Assembly (NCBI RefSeq): GCF_017114945.1
Contig: NZ_JABXKQ010000152.1
Location: 1 to 55,213, forward strand
Length of the DNA stretch: 55,213 nucleotides
Direction: 5' to 3'
Source of the DNA: Nostoc sp. JL34
Lineage (GTDB): Bacteria; Cyanobacteriota; Cyanobacteriia; Cyanobacteriales; Nostocaceae
In this document: positions 44,467 to 54,153 of the stretch, in pieces
Layout: every line of letters starts with the position of its first letter
Numbering within the stretch: position 1 is the first letter of the stretch
Made by a program: the position numbers and the translations under genes
Notes under the pieces: generated by a model
Told to the model about the DNA's origin: nothing
The model's input: only the letters and a program-made list of their open reading frames with translations
Databases searched by the model: none

Positions 44467-45240
44467 TCACACTTGACTACTACTAAGTGTTGAACGTTGA
44501 TTATTAAATCTCTCTCTAGCTAACTTTGTTGTTTGTGACTGTGAAATATTAGTATTCAAAATTTCCATGTTAAAACGGTATCCTACATTGCGGATAGTCT
44601 GAATTAAATTGGGTTGGCGGGGATCAAGTTCAACCTTTTTTCGCAGCGATAAAACGTGAGTATCAATGGTACGAGGGTTATCGATAGCATCAGGCCAAGC
44701 ACGACGCAGCAATTCTGACCGACTCAGAGGCACTCCCCCAGCTTGTGCTAAAACGTACAGCAAACTGAATTCCTGGGGTGTCAAGTCAATGAACTCCCCT
44801 TGAAAGCGGACACGGCGCTGAACTAAATCGATTTGCAAAGTGCCATAATCCAAATAAGCTGGTGCAGTAGGTGTGCGCTTCCGACGAATCAGTGCCTCTA
44901 CCCGTGCCAAAAACTCTTGCATCCCAAAAGGTTTGCTCAGGTAATCATCTGCACCCGCCTTTAAACCTGCAACGATATCAGCTTCACTATTACGGGCAGA
45001 TAGCATTAAAACTAGAGGCTGCTGCTGACGATGCAACCAACGACAAAATTCAATGCCATCACCATCAGGCAAGTCTGCATCCAAAACGACCAGTGTTGGT
45101 TGATGGCTTAAAAATACTTCCCTTGCTTGATAAATGCTGGCAGCTTGATGCACACGGTATTCCAGTTGTTGCAAGTGCCAACCCAACAACGACCTCAGAT
45201 GGGGATTCCCCTCAATGATTTCTATACAAACCGAACCCAC
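44467..45240 (-). CDS. OmpR/PhoB-type response regulator
   Basis: 257 residues with GTG start at 45240. Receiver domain (about 1-120) with the phospho-acceptor Asp in VLDADLPDGDG, Thr/Ser in MLSARNS and Lys in LSKPFG, then a winged-helix output domain (about 130-230: DLTPEFSLLY-type pattern, RTIDTHVLSLRKKVE, TIRNVGYRF). The last ~28 residues are a variable tail. No histidine kinase gene is adjacent, so its partner is elsewhere. NblR-like and RpaB-like regulators share the layout; I do not assign one. Confidence 0.9.
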   Translation of the reverse strand: MGSVCIEIIEGNPHLRSLLGWHLQQLEYRVHQAASIYQAREVFLSHQPTLVVLDADLPDGDGIEFCRWLHRQQQPLVLMLSARNSEADIVAGLKAGADDYLSKPFGMQEFLARVEALIRRKRTPTAPAYLDYGTLQIDLVQRRVRFQGEFIDLTPQEFSLLYVLAQAGGVPLSRSELLRRAWPDAIDNPRTIDTHVLSLRKKVELDPRQPNLIQTIRNVGYRFNMEILNTNISQSQTTKLARERFNNQRSTLSSSQV

Positions 45241-45834
45241 GGCGGCAAGACCCCTTAGCGTCTGATGACTTTCAAAGTAACAAGCCCATCTCTAAGGTTT
45301 TGTAGCCTTTGTTACTTCAATTGCTATTAGCTTTACATTTCCTCATAAAAAGAGTGGCAATATCTTTAATTTATGCCTTGCTAAAAGGCGATTAGAAATA
45401 TTATTAAATTTTTATTAAATTTATCGAAAGTGTTGTTAGACTTATTAAAAGTTCTTTTAGTTTAACAATTTGCTTTTAGATGGGTGTAATCTGGCGAATT
45501 ATCTATAACCCAACCAGCTAACCATTACTACAACAGCTTTTAACCTGATGGTGATGATGGTAAAAGTGGGTTTTTTTCGCAAAAATTAGTGCCCCTATCC
45601 AGGAATATAACACCAATACAATTGGGCTGTTGATCATGAAAATTAGAAAAATAACTTAGCAACTAACTAGAATCGATGTTTTCTGGAATAGGATTAAAGA
45701 AGCTTGTAGCTGCTATGAGGGTACTACCCAAAGTAGATGTGTTGACTTTGAGTTAATGCCAAAGTGAAATTACACTTCACATTTGAGCGTGAATCATTTA
45801 CAATTCTCATTCCAAAGAGATTAATACAGCAGTT
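45241..45834. other. Divergent promoter region
   Basis: 594 bases, AT-rich, upstream of both the response regulator and DUF6761 genes. No ORF accepted. Confidence 0.45.
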
Positions 45835-46083
45835 ATGCTCCAAGACACACAAACCATCCGCTATTACCAAAGACTCACCGACGCCTTCGTCGAGTTATGG
45901 AATCGCGGTTATCGCACAGATGATATGCGGATGTATTTGGATGGATATCTAGCCGCACTGCGACATAGCAACGTTATTGAACCTTTTCTGATTCATCGTC
46001 TAGAAGAGGAAGCTAGCCGCTACTTGTATGATGGATCAAACTTTGCAGTGCCGCAACCACAGCCACAACCCGATTACTACTAA
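45835..46083 (+). CDS. DUF6761 family small protein
   Basis: 82 residues, highly patterned (TIRYYQRLTDAFVELWNRGY, DDMRMYLDGYLAALRHSN, LIHRLEEEASRYLYD), a well conserved cyanobacterial small soluble protein of unknown function. Helical. The tail QPQPQPDYY is variable. A hairpin follows at 46209. Confidence 0.8.
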   Translation: MLQDTQTIRYYQRLTDAFVELWNRGYRTDDMRMYLDGYLAALRHSNVIEPFLIHRLEEEASRYLYDGSNFAVPQPQPQPDYY

Positions 46084-46208
46084 GTACCATTTACCTGGCC
46101 ATTGATAGTAACGGTTAATTACCGCAGATAATTATAGCATATTATCTGTATTGGTCAACTAGTTGCTGTGGTGTGAGATTTTGGAAATATTATTGTATTG
46201 ATAAACGC

Positions 46209-46253
46209 ATCCCCTCAGCCCTATATTGGTCTTGCCAATGCGACTGAGGGGAT
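46209..46253 (+). terminator. Stem-loop downstream of the DUF6761 gene
   Basis: ATCCCCTCAG and CTGAGGGGAT form a perfect 10-bp stem with an inner ATTGG/CCAAT stem. Only TTG follows, so termination is plausible but not certain. Confidence 0.5.
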
Positions 46254-46308
46254 TGTTGGCTAGTTATAAAATCAAGTCCAACATAGATTATTTTTGTCAT
46301 AAACCGAT

Positions 46309-46360
46309 TAAAAAACCCTTGAAAGGGGAGATGAGATAAATAGTGTCTCTCCTTTCAAGG
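46309..46360 (-). terminator. Terminator of the bolA-grxD unit
   Basis: On the minus strand: CCTTGAAAGGAGAGA, 14-base loop, TCTCCCCTTTCAAGG, then GTTTTTT. Fifteen-bp stem with one G-T pair and a U-tract, ~77 bases after the grxD stop. Confidence 0.88.
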
Positions 46361-46436
46361 ACATTAAAAATGGCACATTGCCTTGATTGCGAAGTGCAAA
46401 TTCAGCAACATACCCTTTAGTTTGGGTAAACAGAGA

Positions 46437-46760
46437 TTAAGAAGCTAGTGCGACTTCTACCTTTTCCTGCAATTCACCTTTTTGGTACAGTTCAATCAAA
46501 ATATCAGAACCGCCAAGGAATTCACCATTGATATACACTTGGGGAATTGTCGGCCAGCTAGAGTATTCTTTAATACCTTGACGAATTTCAGGGTCTGATA
46601 GAACGTCAACCGTCTCAAAGGGAACTCCCAAAGTATTGAGAATCTGCACAACGTTGTTGGAGAAACCACATTGGGGCATTAACTTGTTTCCCTTCATGAA
46701 AACTAAAATCTTGTTCTGTTGTAGCAAGCTATCAATTTTGTCTTTGAGTTCTGGTGTCAT
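46437..46760 (-). CDS. grxD: Monothiol glutaredoxin (CGFS type)
   Basis: 107 residues from ATG 46760 (MTPELKDKID). A longer frame from 46817 adds 19 residues made partly of repeat DNA. The CGFS active site is present (MPQCGFSNNVV) with the WPTIPQVY and GGSDI glutathione-binding motifs. Grx4-type proteins carry Fe-S clusters and pair with BolA in iron sensing and cluster transfer. The bolA gene lies just upstream on the same strand, a conserved arrangement. Confidence 0.93.
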   Translation of the reverse strand: MTPELKDKIDSLLQQNKILVFMKGNKLMPQCGFSNNVVQILNTLGVPFETVDVLSDPEIRQGIKEYSSWPTIPQVYINGEFLGGSDILIELYQKGELQEKVEVALAS

Positions 46761-46847
46761 GGTATTTATGTTTCCTATGTTGGATTCAACAGTGAGGAGT
46801 GAGAAGTGAGGAGTCAAAATTCATAACTCCTAACTTCTAACTCTTAT

Positions 46848-47105
46848 TTACGAAGCTGCTGTTGCTTGCCAAGCTTCGGGAGTGTATGTTTTCACCGCCA
46901 AAGCATGAATCGCTTCAGTTGACATAGCTTGACCCAACGCACCATAAACTAACTGGTGCTGTTGCACTAGTCCTTTACCTGCAAAGTGCGATGAAACTAC
47001 TGTCACCTGATAGTGGTCACCGCCACCAGTCAAGTCTTGCACCTGAACCTGGGCGTCTGGCAGTCCCGCCTTGATCATTGCCTCAATCTGCTGCGGACTA
47101 ATCAT
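46848..47105 (-). CDS. BolA family protein
   Basis: 85 residues. BolA fold with DLTGGGDHYQVTVVSSHFAG and the conserved His in ALAVKTYTPEAW region. It forms a [2Fe-2S] complex with CGFS glutaredoxins; grxD follows 87 bases downstream. Likely one operon ended by the terminator at 46309. Confidence 0.92.
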   Translation of the reverse strand: MISPQQIEAMIKAGLPDAQVQVQDLTGGGDHYQVTVVSSHFAGKGLVQQHQLVYGALGQAMSTEAIHALAVKTYTPEAWQATAAS

Positions 47106-47334
47106 CGCAATTCCTGAAAAAACTTACTTTTCTATTATTAACAGATATAGAGCAAATGCCTGTGCCAACTTCAGGTTTTGGCAAGGCTGTAGATAAACGC
47201 GCCTCAGAAGTGTGTTTTTGAGAACGCTCAGGTTTTGGCTACGGCGGATAGCTCTATCTTAGCACTGGGGCATTTCCAAGCGACTGGATTAGGGAGATGG
47301 AGAAATAGGGAAAAAGAGGTAACAAAAATTTAAT

Positions 47335-47943
47335 TTATTTTTTTGGGGATGAGGAAGATGAACTACCACCTTCTCTGGGATAGGGAGAATCAACAAAACC
47401 CAATTCAAACAACTGTTTATAGGCTTTTTTGCCTAAATCCCGCGTTGGGTTTTGACTCTTAATTATTTGAACCAACAACGGTACAGCTAATTCTGGCTGA
47501 TTTTGTGCCCGATGTACCAATGCTAGCTGAAAGGTGGCTTCATCTCGCTTTTGGGCTGTTAATAAAGCTTTTTGACGCTGAGAATCAGAAACTCTATTGT
47601 CAATTCCCGAAAAGCTAGAATTTAACTCTTGATAAAAATTAGATAGCTGATTATAAACTTGACGCGCTTCTTGCAGTTTCTTAGCAGCTAAGGGGTAGTT
47701 TTGAGCAGAAACGGCTTGTTCTGCATCTTTTACTAAGCGATCGCCACCTGCAATGCTCAAAAGGCTGTTACTTTCGGTTATGGGGCGGAGGTTATTGGGA
47801 TCGTTGGGGTCAATGGGTTGTGGTTGGCTGGTAGTGCCTGGTGACTGTGATACCTGAGCATTCACAGGTGATAGCAAGCTGAGGACTGCTATAACTGATA
47901 AAACAGTACGGTGCATCAAGGTAACAGCGGCAGCAGTGTTCAT
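47335..47943 (-). CDS. Secreted helical protein, function unknown
   Basis: 202 residues. Signal peptide (about 1-30, ending near VNAQV), a Pro/Asn-rich spacer, then a helical TPR-like region (about 70-185: SAQNYPLAAKKLQEARQVYN, ATFQLALVHRAQNQPELAVP). Ends with a Ser-rich tail. Probably periplasmic; function not recognised. Confidence 0.7.
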   Translation of the reverse strand: MNTAAAVTLMHRTVLSVIAVLSLLSPVNAQVSQSPGTTSQPQPIDPNDPNNLRPITESNSLLSIAGGDRLVKDAEQAVSAQNYPLAAKKLQEARQVYNQLSNFYQELNSSFSGIDNRVSDSQRQKALLTAQKRDEATFQLALVHRAQNQPELAVPLLVQIIKSQNPTRDLGKKAYKQLFELGFVDSPYPREGGSSSSSSPKK

Positions 47944-48644
47944 GGGATCAATTAGTGCGACAACTATATAAAAAAGTTATGGAAACTTCGGGTATCTTAA
48001 CTCTGTTTTGGTCTTAGACAAAGCAAAGTTACATCCTAAGTATCTCTGATTTAGACTAAAAATCAGTTTAATAGAGTTCCCATTACCCCTGTATATCAGT
48101 TAACTTATATCGTTGTGATGAGCGATACCTACAGGGGAGTTCGTCACCATCTGTCTAACTACCGACTTTCCTCCCCAATAATTATCTCAGGTTCACTAAG
48201 ATATTTGGCAGGAGAATTTTCCCAAAGCACCGCTTGAAGTATTTGCGTAGGCATCGCACCAAACAATTTAAAAATGGAGATGTCCCCAGTCCACGCTTCC
48301 CAAAATTTTGTTTTTACAGCGATGTTTACGGAGTATCCAAAGACTCCCATTTAACAGTCTGACCAAATAATAGGAATTTTTCTCATCAAGTAATTTAGTA
48401 ATTTCCAGCAATTATTAGCTAGTTGCTCAAAAAAATGCCAATTTGGCTGAATATCCCGTAGATAGAGGGTAATCTATATATGTATACATCTTCAAAGGTT
48501 GCAAAAGATCGCTAATCTTTTGTGACTTATTCAGGATAAATATAGCAGTTAGCAATTAGGTCAAACCTTGACAAGGTGCAGTTTCTTAATCATGCACGAT
48601 TAATCTTTAATGGTAAGTCTTGGGACTCTTGACGTTTGACTACA
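47944..48644. other. Gene-poor region with one weak small frame
   Basis: 700 bases. A 63-codon frame on the minus strand (48159-48350, starting MGVFGYSV) has no recognisable family, and TAA stands directly before its ATG. The +1 frame upstream reads GQTVKWESLDTP before a stop, which suggests the frame is a decayed gene fragment. Otherwise AT-rich with nothing seen. Confidence 0.4.
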
Positions 48645-49403
48645 TCAAGAATTAGTAATTTCTGCAAATGCGTGATTAGTAACTTTTGTTTCTTGACGCG
48701 TTAATTGTTGCAGTGCTTTTGATAAATCAGTTGTGATGCTTTTGGCATCTTGTTTTATACAGCCACTCATGTAATCAGCTACTCTGATTGCGGAGCCAAT
48801 GTCAATACTCACATCTGTACCCCAATTGGGATAAGGTTGGCTGTAATTAATACCTATGGGTATAATTTTCACTCCCAGCCCGAAATGACTAGATTCAGCA
48901 CTCAAAGCAAGACGAGCAATTCCTGACTTCAACTGGTGAACTTGCCCATCACGAAAAATATTACCTTCTGGAAAGATGACCAGGGTTTTTTTCTGCTGAA
49001 GTAGCTCAACTCCATGTCGCAGCGTGCGGATTGACGGATGCTTGGAATTTACAGGAAATCCCCCCAAACGTTGAACAAACCAGCCTTGTAGACCTTGGCA
49101 TTCGTCAATAGTCACCATAAACCGCAAGTCTTGTTCTCTTCGACAATCAGCGGTAGCGTAGGGTACGAGCAAGGCATCCCAACGCGCCCGATGGGTAGGT
49201 GCGAAGATCACAGGCCCAGTTGTAGGGATATTTTTTTGTCCGGTTATTCTAATTTGCCCAAAGAATAATGGTAATAGGCAGTGACGACCTAATAAATATG
49301 CCAGAGGACTTAACCAAGGGGAAACCCTTGAGGTAGTGGGAGCCACCTCAGAATTTGCTGGTGTGCGCTGGCAGGTATCGGATGAAGAGTAAAATTCCAT
49401 CAT
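48645..49403 (-). CDS. plsC: 1-acyl-sn-glycerol-3-phosphate acyltransferase family protein
   Basis: 252 residues. PlsC motifs: HRARWD (HX4D, block I) and FPEGNIFRDG (block III), with VQRLGGFPV between. It transfers an acyl group to lysophosphatidic acid or a related lipid at the inner face of the membrane. An N-terminal hydrophobic segment is short. It may be a second, non-essential PlsC-like copy; the exact acceptor is open. Confidence 0.85.
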   Translation of the reverse strand: MMEFYSSSDTCQRTPANSEVAPTTSRVSPWLSPLAYLLGRHCLLPLFFGQIRITGQKNIPTTGPVIFAPTHRARWDALLVPYATADCRREQDLRFMVTIDECQGLQGWFVQRLGGFPVNSKHPSIRTLRHGVELLQQKKTLVIFPEGNIFRDGQVHQLKSGIARLALSAESSHFGLGVKIIPIGINYSQPYPNWGTDVSIDIGSAIRVADYMSGCIKQDAKSITTDLSKALQQLTRQETKVTNHAFAEITNS

Positions 49404-49515
49404 GACGAATGCAGCTGATTGACGGGTAAAATTTAACGAAAAGCCTGATTAGTTACACCGTAGATTCTCTTGCGTGACTTGTGTCATACCAGATGGACAG
49501 TTTTACCTCTGTCCG

Positions 49516-50001
49516 TTAGTTTACCCTACGCCGCTTATTGGCAAACCAAGCCTGTAATTGCTGACGACAAGCTGACTCTAGAATGCCTCCAATGACCTGG
49601 AGACGGTGATTAGAAGCAGCACTATCGGGGATGTTAATAACTGTACGAATTGCGCCAGTTTTTGTATCGTCTACTCCATATACAAGTAGTCCTAGTCGTG
49701 ATTGGACGATCGCACCTGCACACATGGGGCAAGGTTCGAGAGTTACGTAGAGAGTGCATTCATTAAGATGCCAATTTTGTAAAGTTGTTGCAGCTGTCTT
49801 GAGAGCAAGAATTTCTGCATGAGCGGTAGGGTCTTTGTCGCGCTCTTTTCTGTTTTCTCCTTGTGCTAGCAATTTGCCTGTTGAATCAATGATAACAGCA
49901 CCTACAGGGACTTCACCTGCATCACCTGCTGTTTTTGCTAATTCTAGGGCACAACTCATCCATTGTTGATGTATAAGATATTCTGTATACTTAGTTAACA
50001 T
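49516..50001 (-). CDS. tadA: tRNA-specific adenosine deaminase
   Basis: 161 residues. Zinc site H61-A-E63 (TAHAEILAL) and P-C91-P-M-C94 (LEPCPMCAGA), the cytidine/deoxycytidylate deaminase fold. It converts adenosine 34 of tRNA-Arg(ACG) to inosine and is usually essential. Length and motifs are standard. Related guanine deaminases share the fold, but the pattern RKERDKDPTAHAE is TadA-like. Confidence 0.92.
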   Translation of the reverse strand: MLTKYTEYLIHQQWMSCALELAKTAGDAGEVPVGAVIIDSTGKLLAQGENRKERDKDPTAHAEILALKTAATTLQNWHLNECTLYVTLEPCPMCAGAIVQSRLGLLVYGVDDTKTGAIRTVINIPDSAASNHRLQVIGGILESACRQQLQAWFANKRRRVN

Positions 50002-50066
50002 ATTCTTATCAATTCGATACTCCTTGCCCTACAGCTTACTGGCACAATGTCTAAGCTAGTAATGAA

Positions 50067-50127
50067 AAGTTTGTAGTAAGCACTTTAGTGCTTAGAAAAT
50101 TAAGGACTAAAGTCCTTACTACGAACT
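50067..50127. repeat. Inverted repeat between tadA and grxC
   Basis: AGTTTGTAGTAAGCACTTTA and the roughly complementary TAAAGTCCTTACTACGAACT form an imperfect ~29-bp inverted repeat (AGTCCT variant in one arm). The word GTAGTAAGGACTTTAGTCC is a known-looking Nostoc intergenic repeat. Confidence 0.7.
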
Positions 50128-50204
50128 TGTTTACCGAGCAATTTAAAATCAAAAATTGCCCAACATAGCATCACTAAGGAAATTGTTGGGGGCTAATTTG
50201 ATTT

Positions 50205-50519
50205 CTAAATAGCGGCTTGGCCTAAAAGGGGGTCGAGTTGACTTTGTGTATCTAGCTGATAGAGGTCATCGCAGCCGCCAATGTGCTGGCTATTGATAAA
50301 AATTTGCGGTACGCTACGGCGACCGTTAGCGCGTTCCGCCATTTTCGCTCTGGCTGCTTCGTCGCCGTCGATTTTATATTCAGTAAAATTTACACCTTTC
50401 CACCACAGCAGTATTTTGGCACGAATGCAGTAAGGACAAGTTTGCCATGTATAAAGTTCGACGTTGGCTTTGACTCGCTCTGGATGGCGATTTAAAAGGG
50501 GATTAAGAAAGTCCAGCAT
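50205..50519 (-). CDS. grxC: Glutaredoxin 3 (dithiol)
   Basis: 104 residues. CPYC active site at 28-31 (TWQTCPYCIRAK), RRSVPQIFIN and GGCDDLYQLD, the glutathione-binding motifs of GrxC. It reduces disulfides with glutathione. Single gene between tadA and the DUF981 gene, all minus strand. Confidence 0.93.
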   Translation of the reverse strand: MLDFLNPLLNRHPERVKANVELYTWQTCPYCIRAKILLWWKGVNFTEYKIDGDEAARAKMAERANGRRSVPQIFINSQHIGGCDDLYQLDTQSQLDPLLGQAAI

Positions 50520-50567
50520 ATTGCTCTTAAGCAGGGTTTTAACTATGTCTCTAGCCTAAAACATTGC

Positions 50568-51140
50568 TTACCGCGTCGGCGCTGGAACCCACTTTTGGAA
50601 ACTCTCTAAATGATTCCAGTAAGCTAAATATCCAGTCAATGCCCAAATTAGAGCGGCTACTATCAGCACTGCTACGCCAATTAGCCGCCAAGTTCGGTTG
50701 GTTTTCCAATAGAGAGTTGGCGCTGCAAAAATACCACCTAAGCCAGTTAAAATAAAGCCGATTCCCGATAAAAGCGGTTGCTTTGTCAAGTTCAAGTTAA
50801 TGATGCGGATACCCACTACGATCGCAACTACACCAGCAAAGAAGCCGTAAACTGCTATTGTCAATAAATCCCAACCTTGAGCAAGGGCGATCGCAGCTGC
50901 CACAAACAAGATTCCAAATAAGACACTTGTTTCACCGAAGGCAATGTTAAAGCTACCGATAACTGGCCAGGTGAAGCTCATGTGTAAACCAGTTGTGAGT
51001 GCGATCGCACCTGTAATCCCAAATCCCGGAATCCACGGTCTTTGATTAGAACTATCTATACCACGATACACATAGTCAGCTAGTAGAAATAACCCAGCTA
51101 CCATATTAATTAACATGAGGGTGATGTAGTCGATAAACAC
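50568..51140 (-). CDS. DUF981 family membrane protein
   Basis: 190 residues with about seven hydrophobic segments (MFIDYITLMLINMVAGLFLL first). The pattern GITGAIALTTGLHMSFTWPV and SFNIAFGETSVLFG matches DUF981 proteins, which are integral membrane proteins of unknown function. It may be cotranscribed with grxC, 48 bases downstream. Confidence 0.85.
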   Translation of the reverse strand: MFIDYITLMLINMVAGLFLLADYVYRGIDSSNQRPWIPGFGITGAIALTTGLHMSFTWPVIGSFNIAFGETSVLFGILFVAAAIALAQGWDLLTIAVYGFFAGVVAIVVGIRIINLNLTKQPLLSGIGFILTGLGGIFAAPTLYWKTNRTWRLIGVAVLIVAALIWALTGYLAYWNHLESFQKWVPAPTR

Positions 51141-51495
51141 GATTAACCTCTTAATTTGACGATTTATTTACTCTGGGCCTCGTTTTTTAGTTTTTAGTGA
51201 ATCTACCAGCTTTTTTCTTTATCATTTTATACCTAAAGATGGATACCGAAGAAAAGCAATGTTCTAGATATACACTGCTATCCATTTGTGCCAGTTTTTA
51301 ACTTAGTTACTTTAGAACACGTTTTATACTGGAGTAATTATGAGGAAAAAATTAGGATGTGTTAACTGGCACTTTTCTAACGAGTTAGCAGTAAAACTTA
51401 ACTTTCTTCCACGTGTATCCGCCCTTTGGTAGACTTGAAAACTGAAATAGGCAGATGAAACGACGCAAATTCAAGCAGCTGAGAGGGCAAACTCT
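51141..51495. other. Divergent promoter region of glpX
   Basis: 355 bases between DUF981 and glpX. GAGAGGG at 51481-51487 serves as the ribosome binding site for the GTG at 51496. No further element assigned. Confidence 0.45.
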
Positions 51496-52533
51496 GTGGA
51501 AAATACACTTGGGTTAGAGATTATTGAAGTAGTAGAGCAAGCCGCGATCGCATCTGCAAAGTGGATGGGCAAAGGCGAAAAAAACATCGCTGACCAGGTA
51601 GCTGTAGAAGCTATGCGGGAGCGGATGAATAAAATCCACATGCGCGGTCGCATTGTAATTGGCGAAGGCGAACGCGACGACGCGCCGATGCTATACATCG
51701 GGGAAGAAGTTGGTATTTGTACTCAACCAAATGCCGAAAGTTTCTGTAACCCTGATGAATTAATTGAAATTGATATAGCAGTTGACCCCTGTGAAGGTAC
51801 GAACTTGGTAGCTTATGGACAACCTGGTTCGATGGCTGTCTTAGCAATTTCTGAAAAGGGCGGATTATTTGCTGCTCCTGACTTTTACATGAAGAAATTA
51901 GCAGCACCTCCCGCAGCTAAGGGCAAGGTAGACATCAACAAGTCAGCCACGGAAAACCTGAAGATTCTCTCTGAGGTTTTAGACCGGGGTATTGATGAGC
52001 TTGTTGTGGTAGTAATGAAGCGTGAACGTCATAACGATTTAATTAAAGAAATTCGTGAGGCTGGAGCGAGAGTCGCCCTAATTTCAGATGGTGATGTGGG
52101 TGCAGCTATTAGCTGTGGTTTTGCTGGAACTAATATCCACGCGTTGATGGGTATCGGTGCGGCTCCTGAAGGTGTAATCTCGGCAGCAGCAATGCGTGCT
52201 TTGGGTGGACATTTCCAAGGTCAACTGATCTACGATCCAGCAGTAGTAAAAACAGGTCTGATTGGAGAAAGCAGAGAAGCCAATATCGATCGCTTAAAGT
52301 CTATGAATATCAATGACCCCGATAAGGTCTATGATGCTCATGAACTAGCATCTGGTAAAACTATTCTGTTTGCTGCTAGCGGCATTACCAGTGGTAATCT
52401 CATGCAGGGTGTACGTTTCTTCAAAGACGGGGCAAGAACTCAAAGCTTGGTAATTTCCAACCAGTCGAAAACTGCTCGATTTGTTGATACAATTCACTTG
52501 TTTGGTGAACCAAAAGTTCTCCAACTGAACTAA
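51496..52533 (+). CDS. glpX: Class II fructose-1,6/sedoheptulose-1,7-bisphosphatase
   Basis: 345 residues starting at GTG 51496. Motifs WMGKGEKN, GRIVIGEGERDDAPML, DPCEGTN and the C-terminal LVISNQSKTARFV region identify the GlpX-type bisphosphatase. In cyanobacteria this dual enzyme serves the Calvin cycle, removing the C1 phosphate of FBP and SBP. GAGAGGG precedes the start by 8 bases. Monocistronic by its spacing. Confidence 0.95.
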   Translation: MENTLGLEIIEVVEQAAIASAKWMGKGEKNIADQVAVEAMRERMNKIHMRGRIVIGEGERDDAPMLYIGEEVGICTQPNAESFCNPDELIEIDIAVDPCEGTNLVAYGQPGSMAVLAISEKGGLFAAPDFYMKKLAAPPAAKGKVDINKSATENLKILSEVLDRGIDELVVVVMKRERHNDLIKEIREAGARVALISDGDVGAAISCGFAGTNIHALMGIGAAPEGVISAAAMRALGGHFQGQLIYDPAVVKTGLIGESREANIDRLKSMNINDPDKVYDAHELASGKTILFAASGITSGNLMQGVRFFKDGARTQSLVISNQSKTARFVDTIHLFGEPKVLQLN

Positions 52534-52536
52534 TTT

Positions 52537-52720
52537 TTAGGGAATGGGGAATGGTAAAAGTAGAGGTAAGGCATTTGGAAAAAAATGTTTCTATAAAACG
52601 GAAAAATAATCACCAAAATGCTTTACCTTTACAGTAGTTAGTAGTTAGTAGTTAGTGATTAATGGTTGGTTGGAAAACTATCAACCAATAAACAAAAATT
52701 CCCCATTCCCTATTCTCACT
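52537..52720. repeat. Short tandem repeats between glpX and hemA
   Basis: GGGAATG words (52541-52553), five AGTAGTT/AGTTAGT units (52634-52660) and CCCCATTCCC toward 52700. STRR-type intergenic repeats. Confidence 0.7.
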
Positions 52721-52765
52721 TAATGCCAGATTGCCAACTACCAATTAGTAACTACGATTTAGCAA

Positions 52766-54052
52766 ATGAATATAGCAGTGGTGGGGTTAAGCCATAAAAC
52801 AGCCCCAGTAGAAGTCCGGGAAAAACTGAGCATTCCAGAACCACAAATTGAAAGTGCGATCGCTCAACTAGCTAGCTATCCCCATATTGACGAAGTTGCA
52901 ATTCTTAGCACTTGTAACCGCCTGGAAATTTACATTGTTACCAGTGAATCAGACCAAGGTATCCGAGAAATAACGCAGTTTCTTGCGGAATACAGTAAGT
53001 TACCCGTACTTTCTCTGCGACAACACTTGTTTATGCTGCTACATGATGATGCCGTGATGCATGTCATGCGGGTAGCAGGTGGTTTAGATAGTCTGGTACT
53101 CGGAGAAGGTCAAATTCTGGCTCAGGTGAAGACTACTCACAAACTGGGGCAGCAATATAGTGGTATAAAAACCATTTTGAATCGATTATTTAAACAAGCG
53201 CTGACAGCTGGGAAGCGGGTTCGGACTGAAACTAGTATTGGCACTGGTGCTGTCTCTATCAGTTCGGCGGCTGTGGAGTTAGCGCAGATTAAAGTAGCAA
53301 ATTTAGCAGCTTGCCGAGTGGTAATTCTGGGTGCTGGTAAAATGTCGCGCCTGCTGGTGCAACACCTAATTTCTAAAGGTGCAGTGGAAATTAGTATTGT
53401 AAATCGCTCTCGCGATCGCGCCCTAGAATTAACAAAGCAATTCCCTCAGCAACCGATCAATATTCATCCGCTATCGGAAATGATGAGCGTAATTGCCGAT
53501 AGTGATTTGGTGTTTACAAGTACTTCGGCAACAGAGCCAATACTTGACCGAGCTAAATTGGAAATGGTTTTAGAAGTTCAGCGCTCTTTAATGTTATTTG
53601 ATATTTCTGTGCCGCGTAATGTTCATGCGGATGTAAATGAATTGGAAAACGTGCAGGCGTTTAATGTGGATGATTTGAAGGCAGTAGTAGCGCAAAACTA
53701 CGAAAGCCGTCGCAAGATTGCACAGGAAGCCGAGCGACTTTTAGAAGAAGAAGTAGAAGCCTTTGATATTTGGTGGCGCTCTCTTGAAACTGTTACTACT
53801 ATTAGCTGTCTGCGAAATAAAGTCGAAACTATCCGCGAACAAGAGTTAGAAAAAGCTTTATCGAGATTGGGTTCGGAATTCGCCGAAAAACATCAAGAAG
53901 TGATTGAAGCATTAACACGGGGAATTGTCAATAAAATTTTACATGACCCGATGGTGCAATTGCGATCGCAGCAAGATGTTGATGCCAGACGGCGTTGTAT
54001 GCAAACTCTACAAATGCTGTTCAACTTAGACGCAGGGGAACAGTTTAGTTAA
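52766..54052 (+). CDS. hemA: Glutamyl-tRNA reductase
   Basis: 428 residues. Catalytic Cys50 in LSTCNRLEIY, N-terminal GLSHKTAPVEVRE, NADPH-binding VILGAGKMSRLLV, and the dimerisation helix at the end. It makes glutamate-1-semialdehyde from Glu-tRNA, the committed step to heme, chlorophyll and phycobilins. A terminator follows. Confidence 0.96.
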   Translation: MNIAVVGLSHKTAPVEVREKLSIPEPQIESAIAQLASYPHIDEVAILSTCNRLEIYIVTSESDQGIREITQFLAEYSKLPVLSLRQHLFMLLHDDAVMHVMRVAGGLDSLVLGEGQILAQVKTTHKLGQQYSGIKTILNRLFKQALTAGKRVRTETSIGTGAVSISSAAVELAQIKVANLAACRVVILGAGKMSRLLVQHLISKGAVEISIVNRSRDRALELTKQFPQQPINIHPLSEMMSVIADSDLVFTSTSATEPILDRAKLEMVLEVQRSLMLFDISVPRNVHADVNELENVQAFNVDDLKAVVAQNYESRRKIAQEAERLLEEEVEAFDIWWRSLETVTTISCLRNKVETIREQELEKALSRLGSEFAEKHQEVIEALTRGIVNKILHDPMVQLRSQQDVDARRRCMQTLQMLFNLDAGEQFS

Positions 54053-54063
54053 ACTGAACAACA

Positions 54064-54104
54064 AAATCCCCGATTTCTTTGAGAAGTTGGGGATTTGGGC
54101 TTTT
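54064..54104 (+). terminator. Terminator after hemA
   Basis: AAATCCCC, 17-base loop, GGGGATTT, then GGGCTTTT. Eight-bp stem with a short T-run. Confidence 0.72.
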
Positions 54105-54105
54105 C

Positions 54106-54144
54106 AATTAGATATACTTCTAATTAGACATCTATCTAATTAGA
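54106..54144. promoter_or_regulatory. Three-site AATTAGA operator before the ArsR-type gene
   Basis: AATTAGA occurs at 54106, 54122 and 54138, exactly 16 bases apart. The last two also lie in a palindrome TCTAATTAG-N8-CTAATTAGA (54119-54144), which ends 9 bases before the ATG at 54154. Position and symmetry suit binding of the dimeric regulator to its own promoter. Confidence 0.68.
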
Positions 54145-54153
54145 AAGTCAGTT

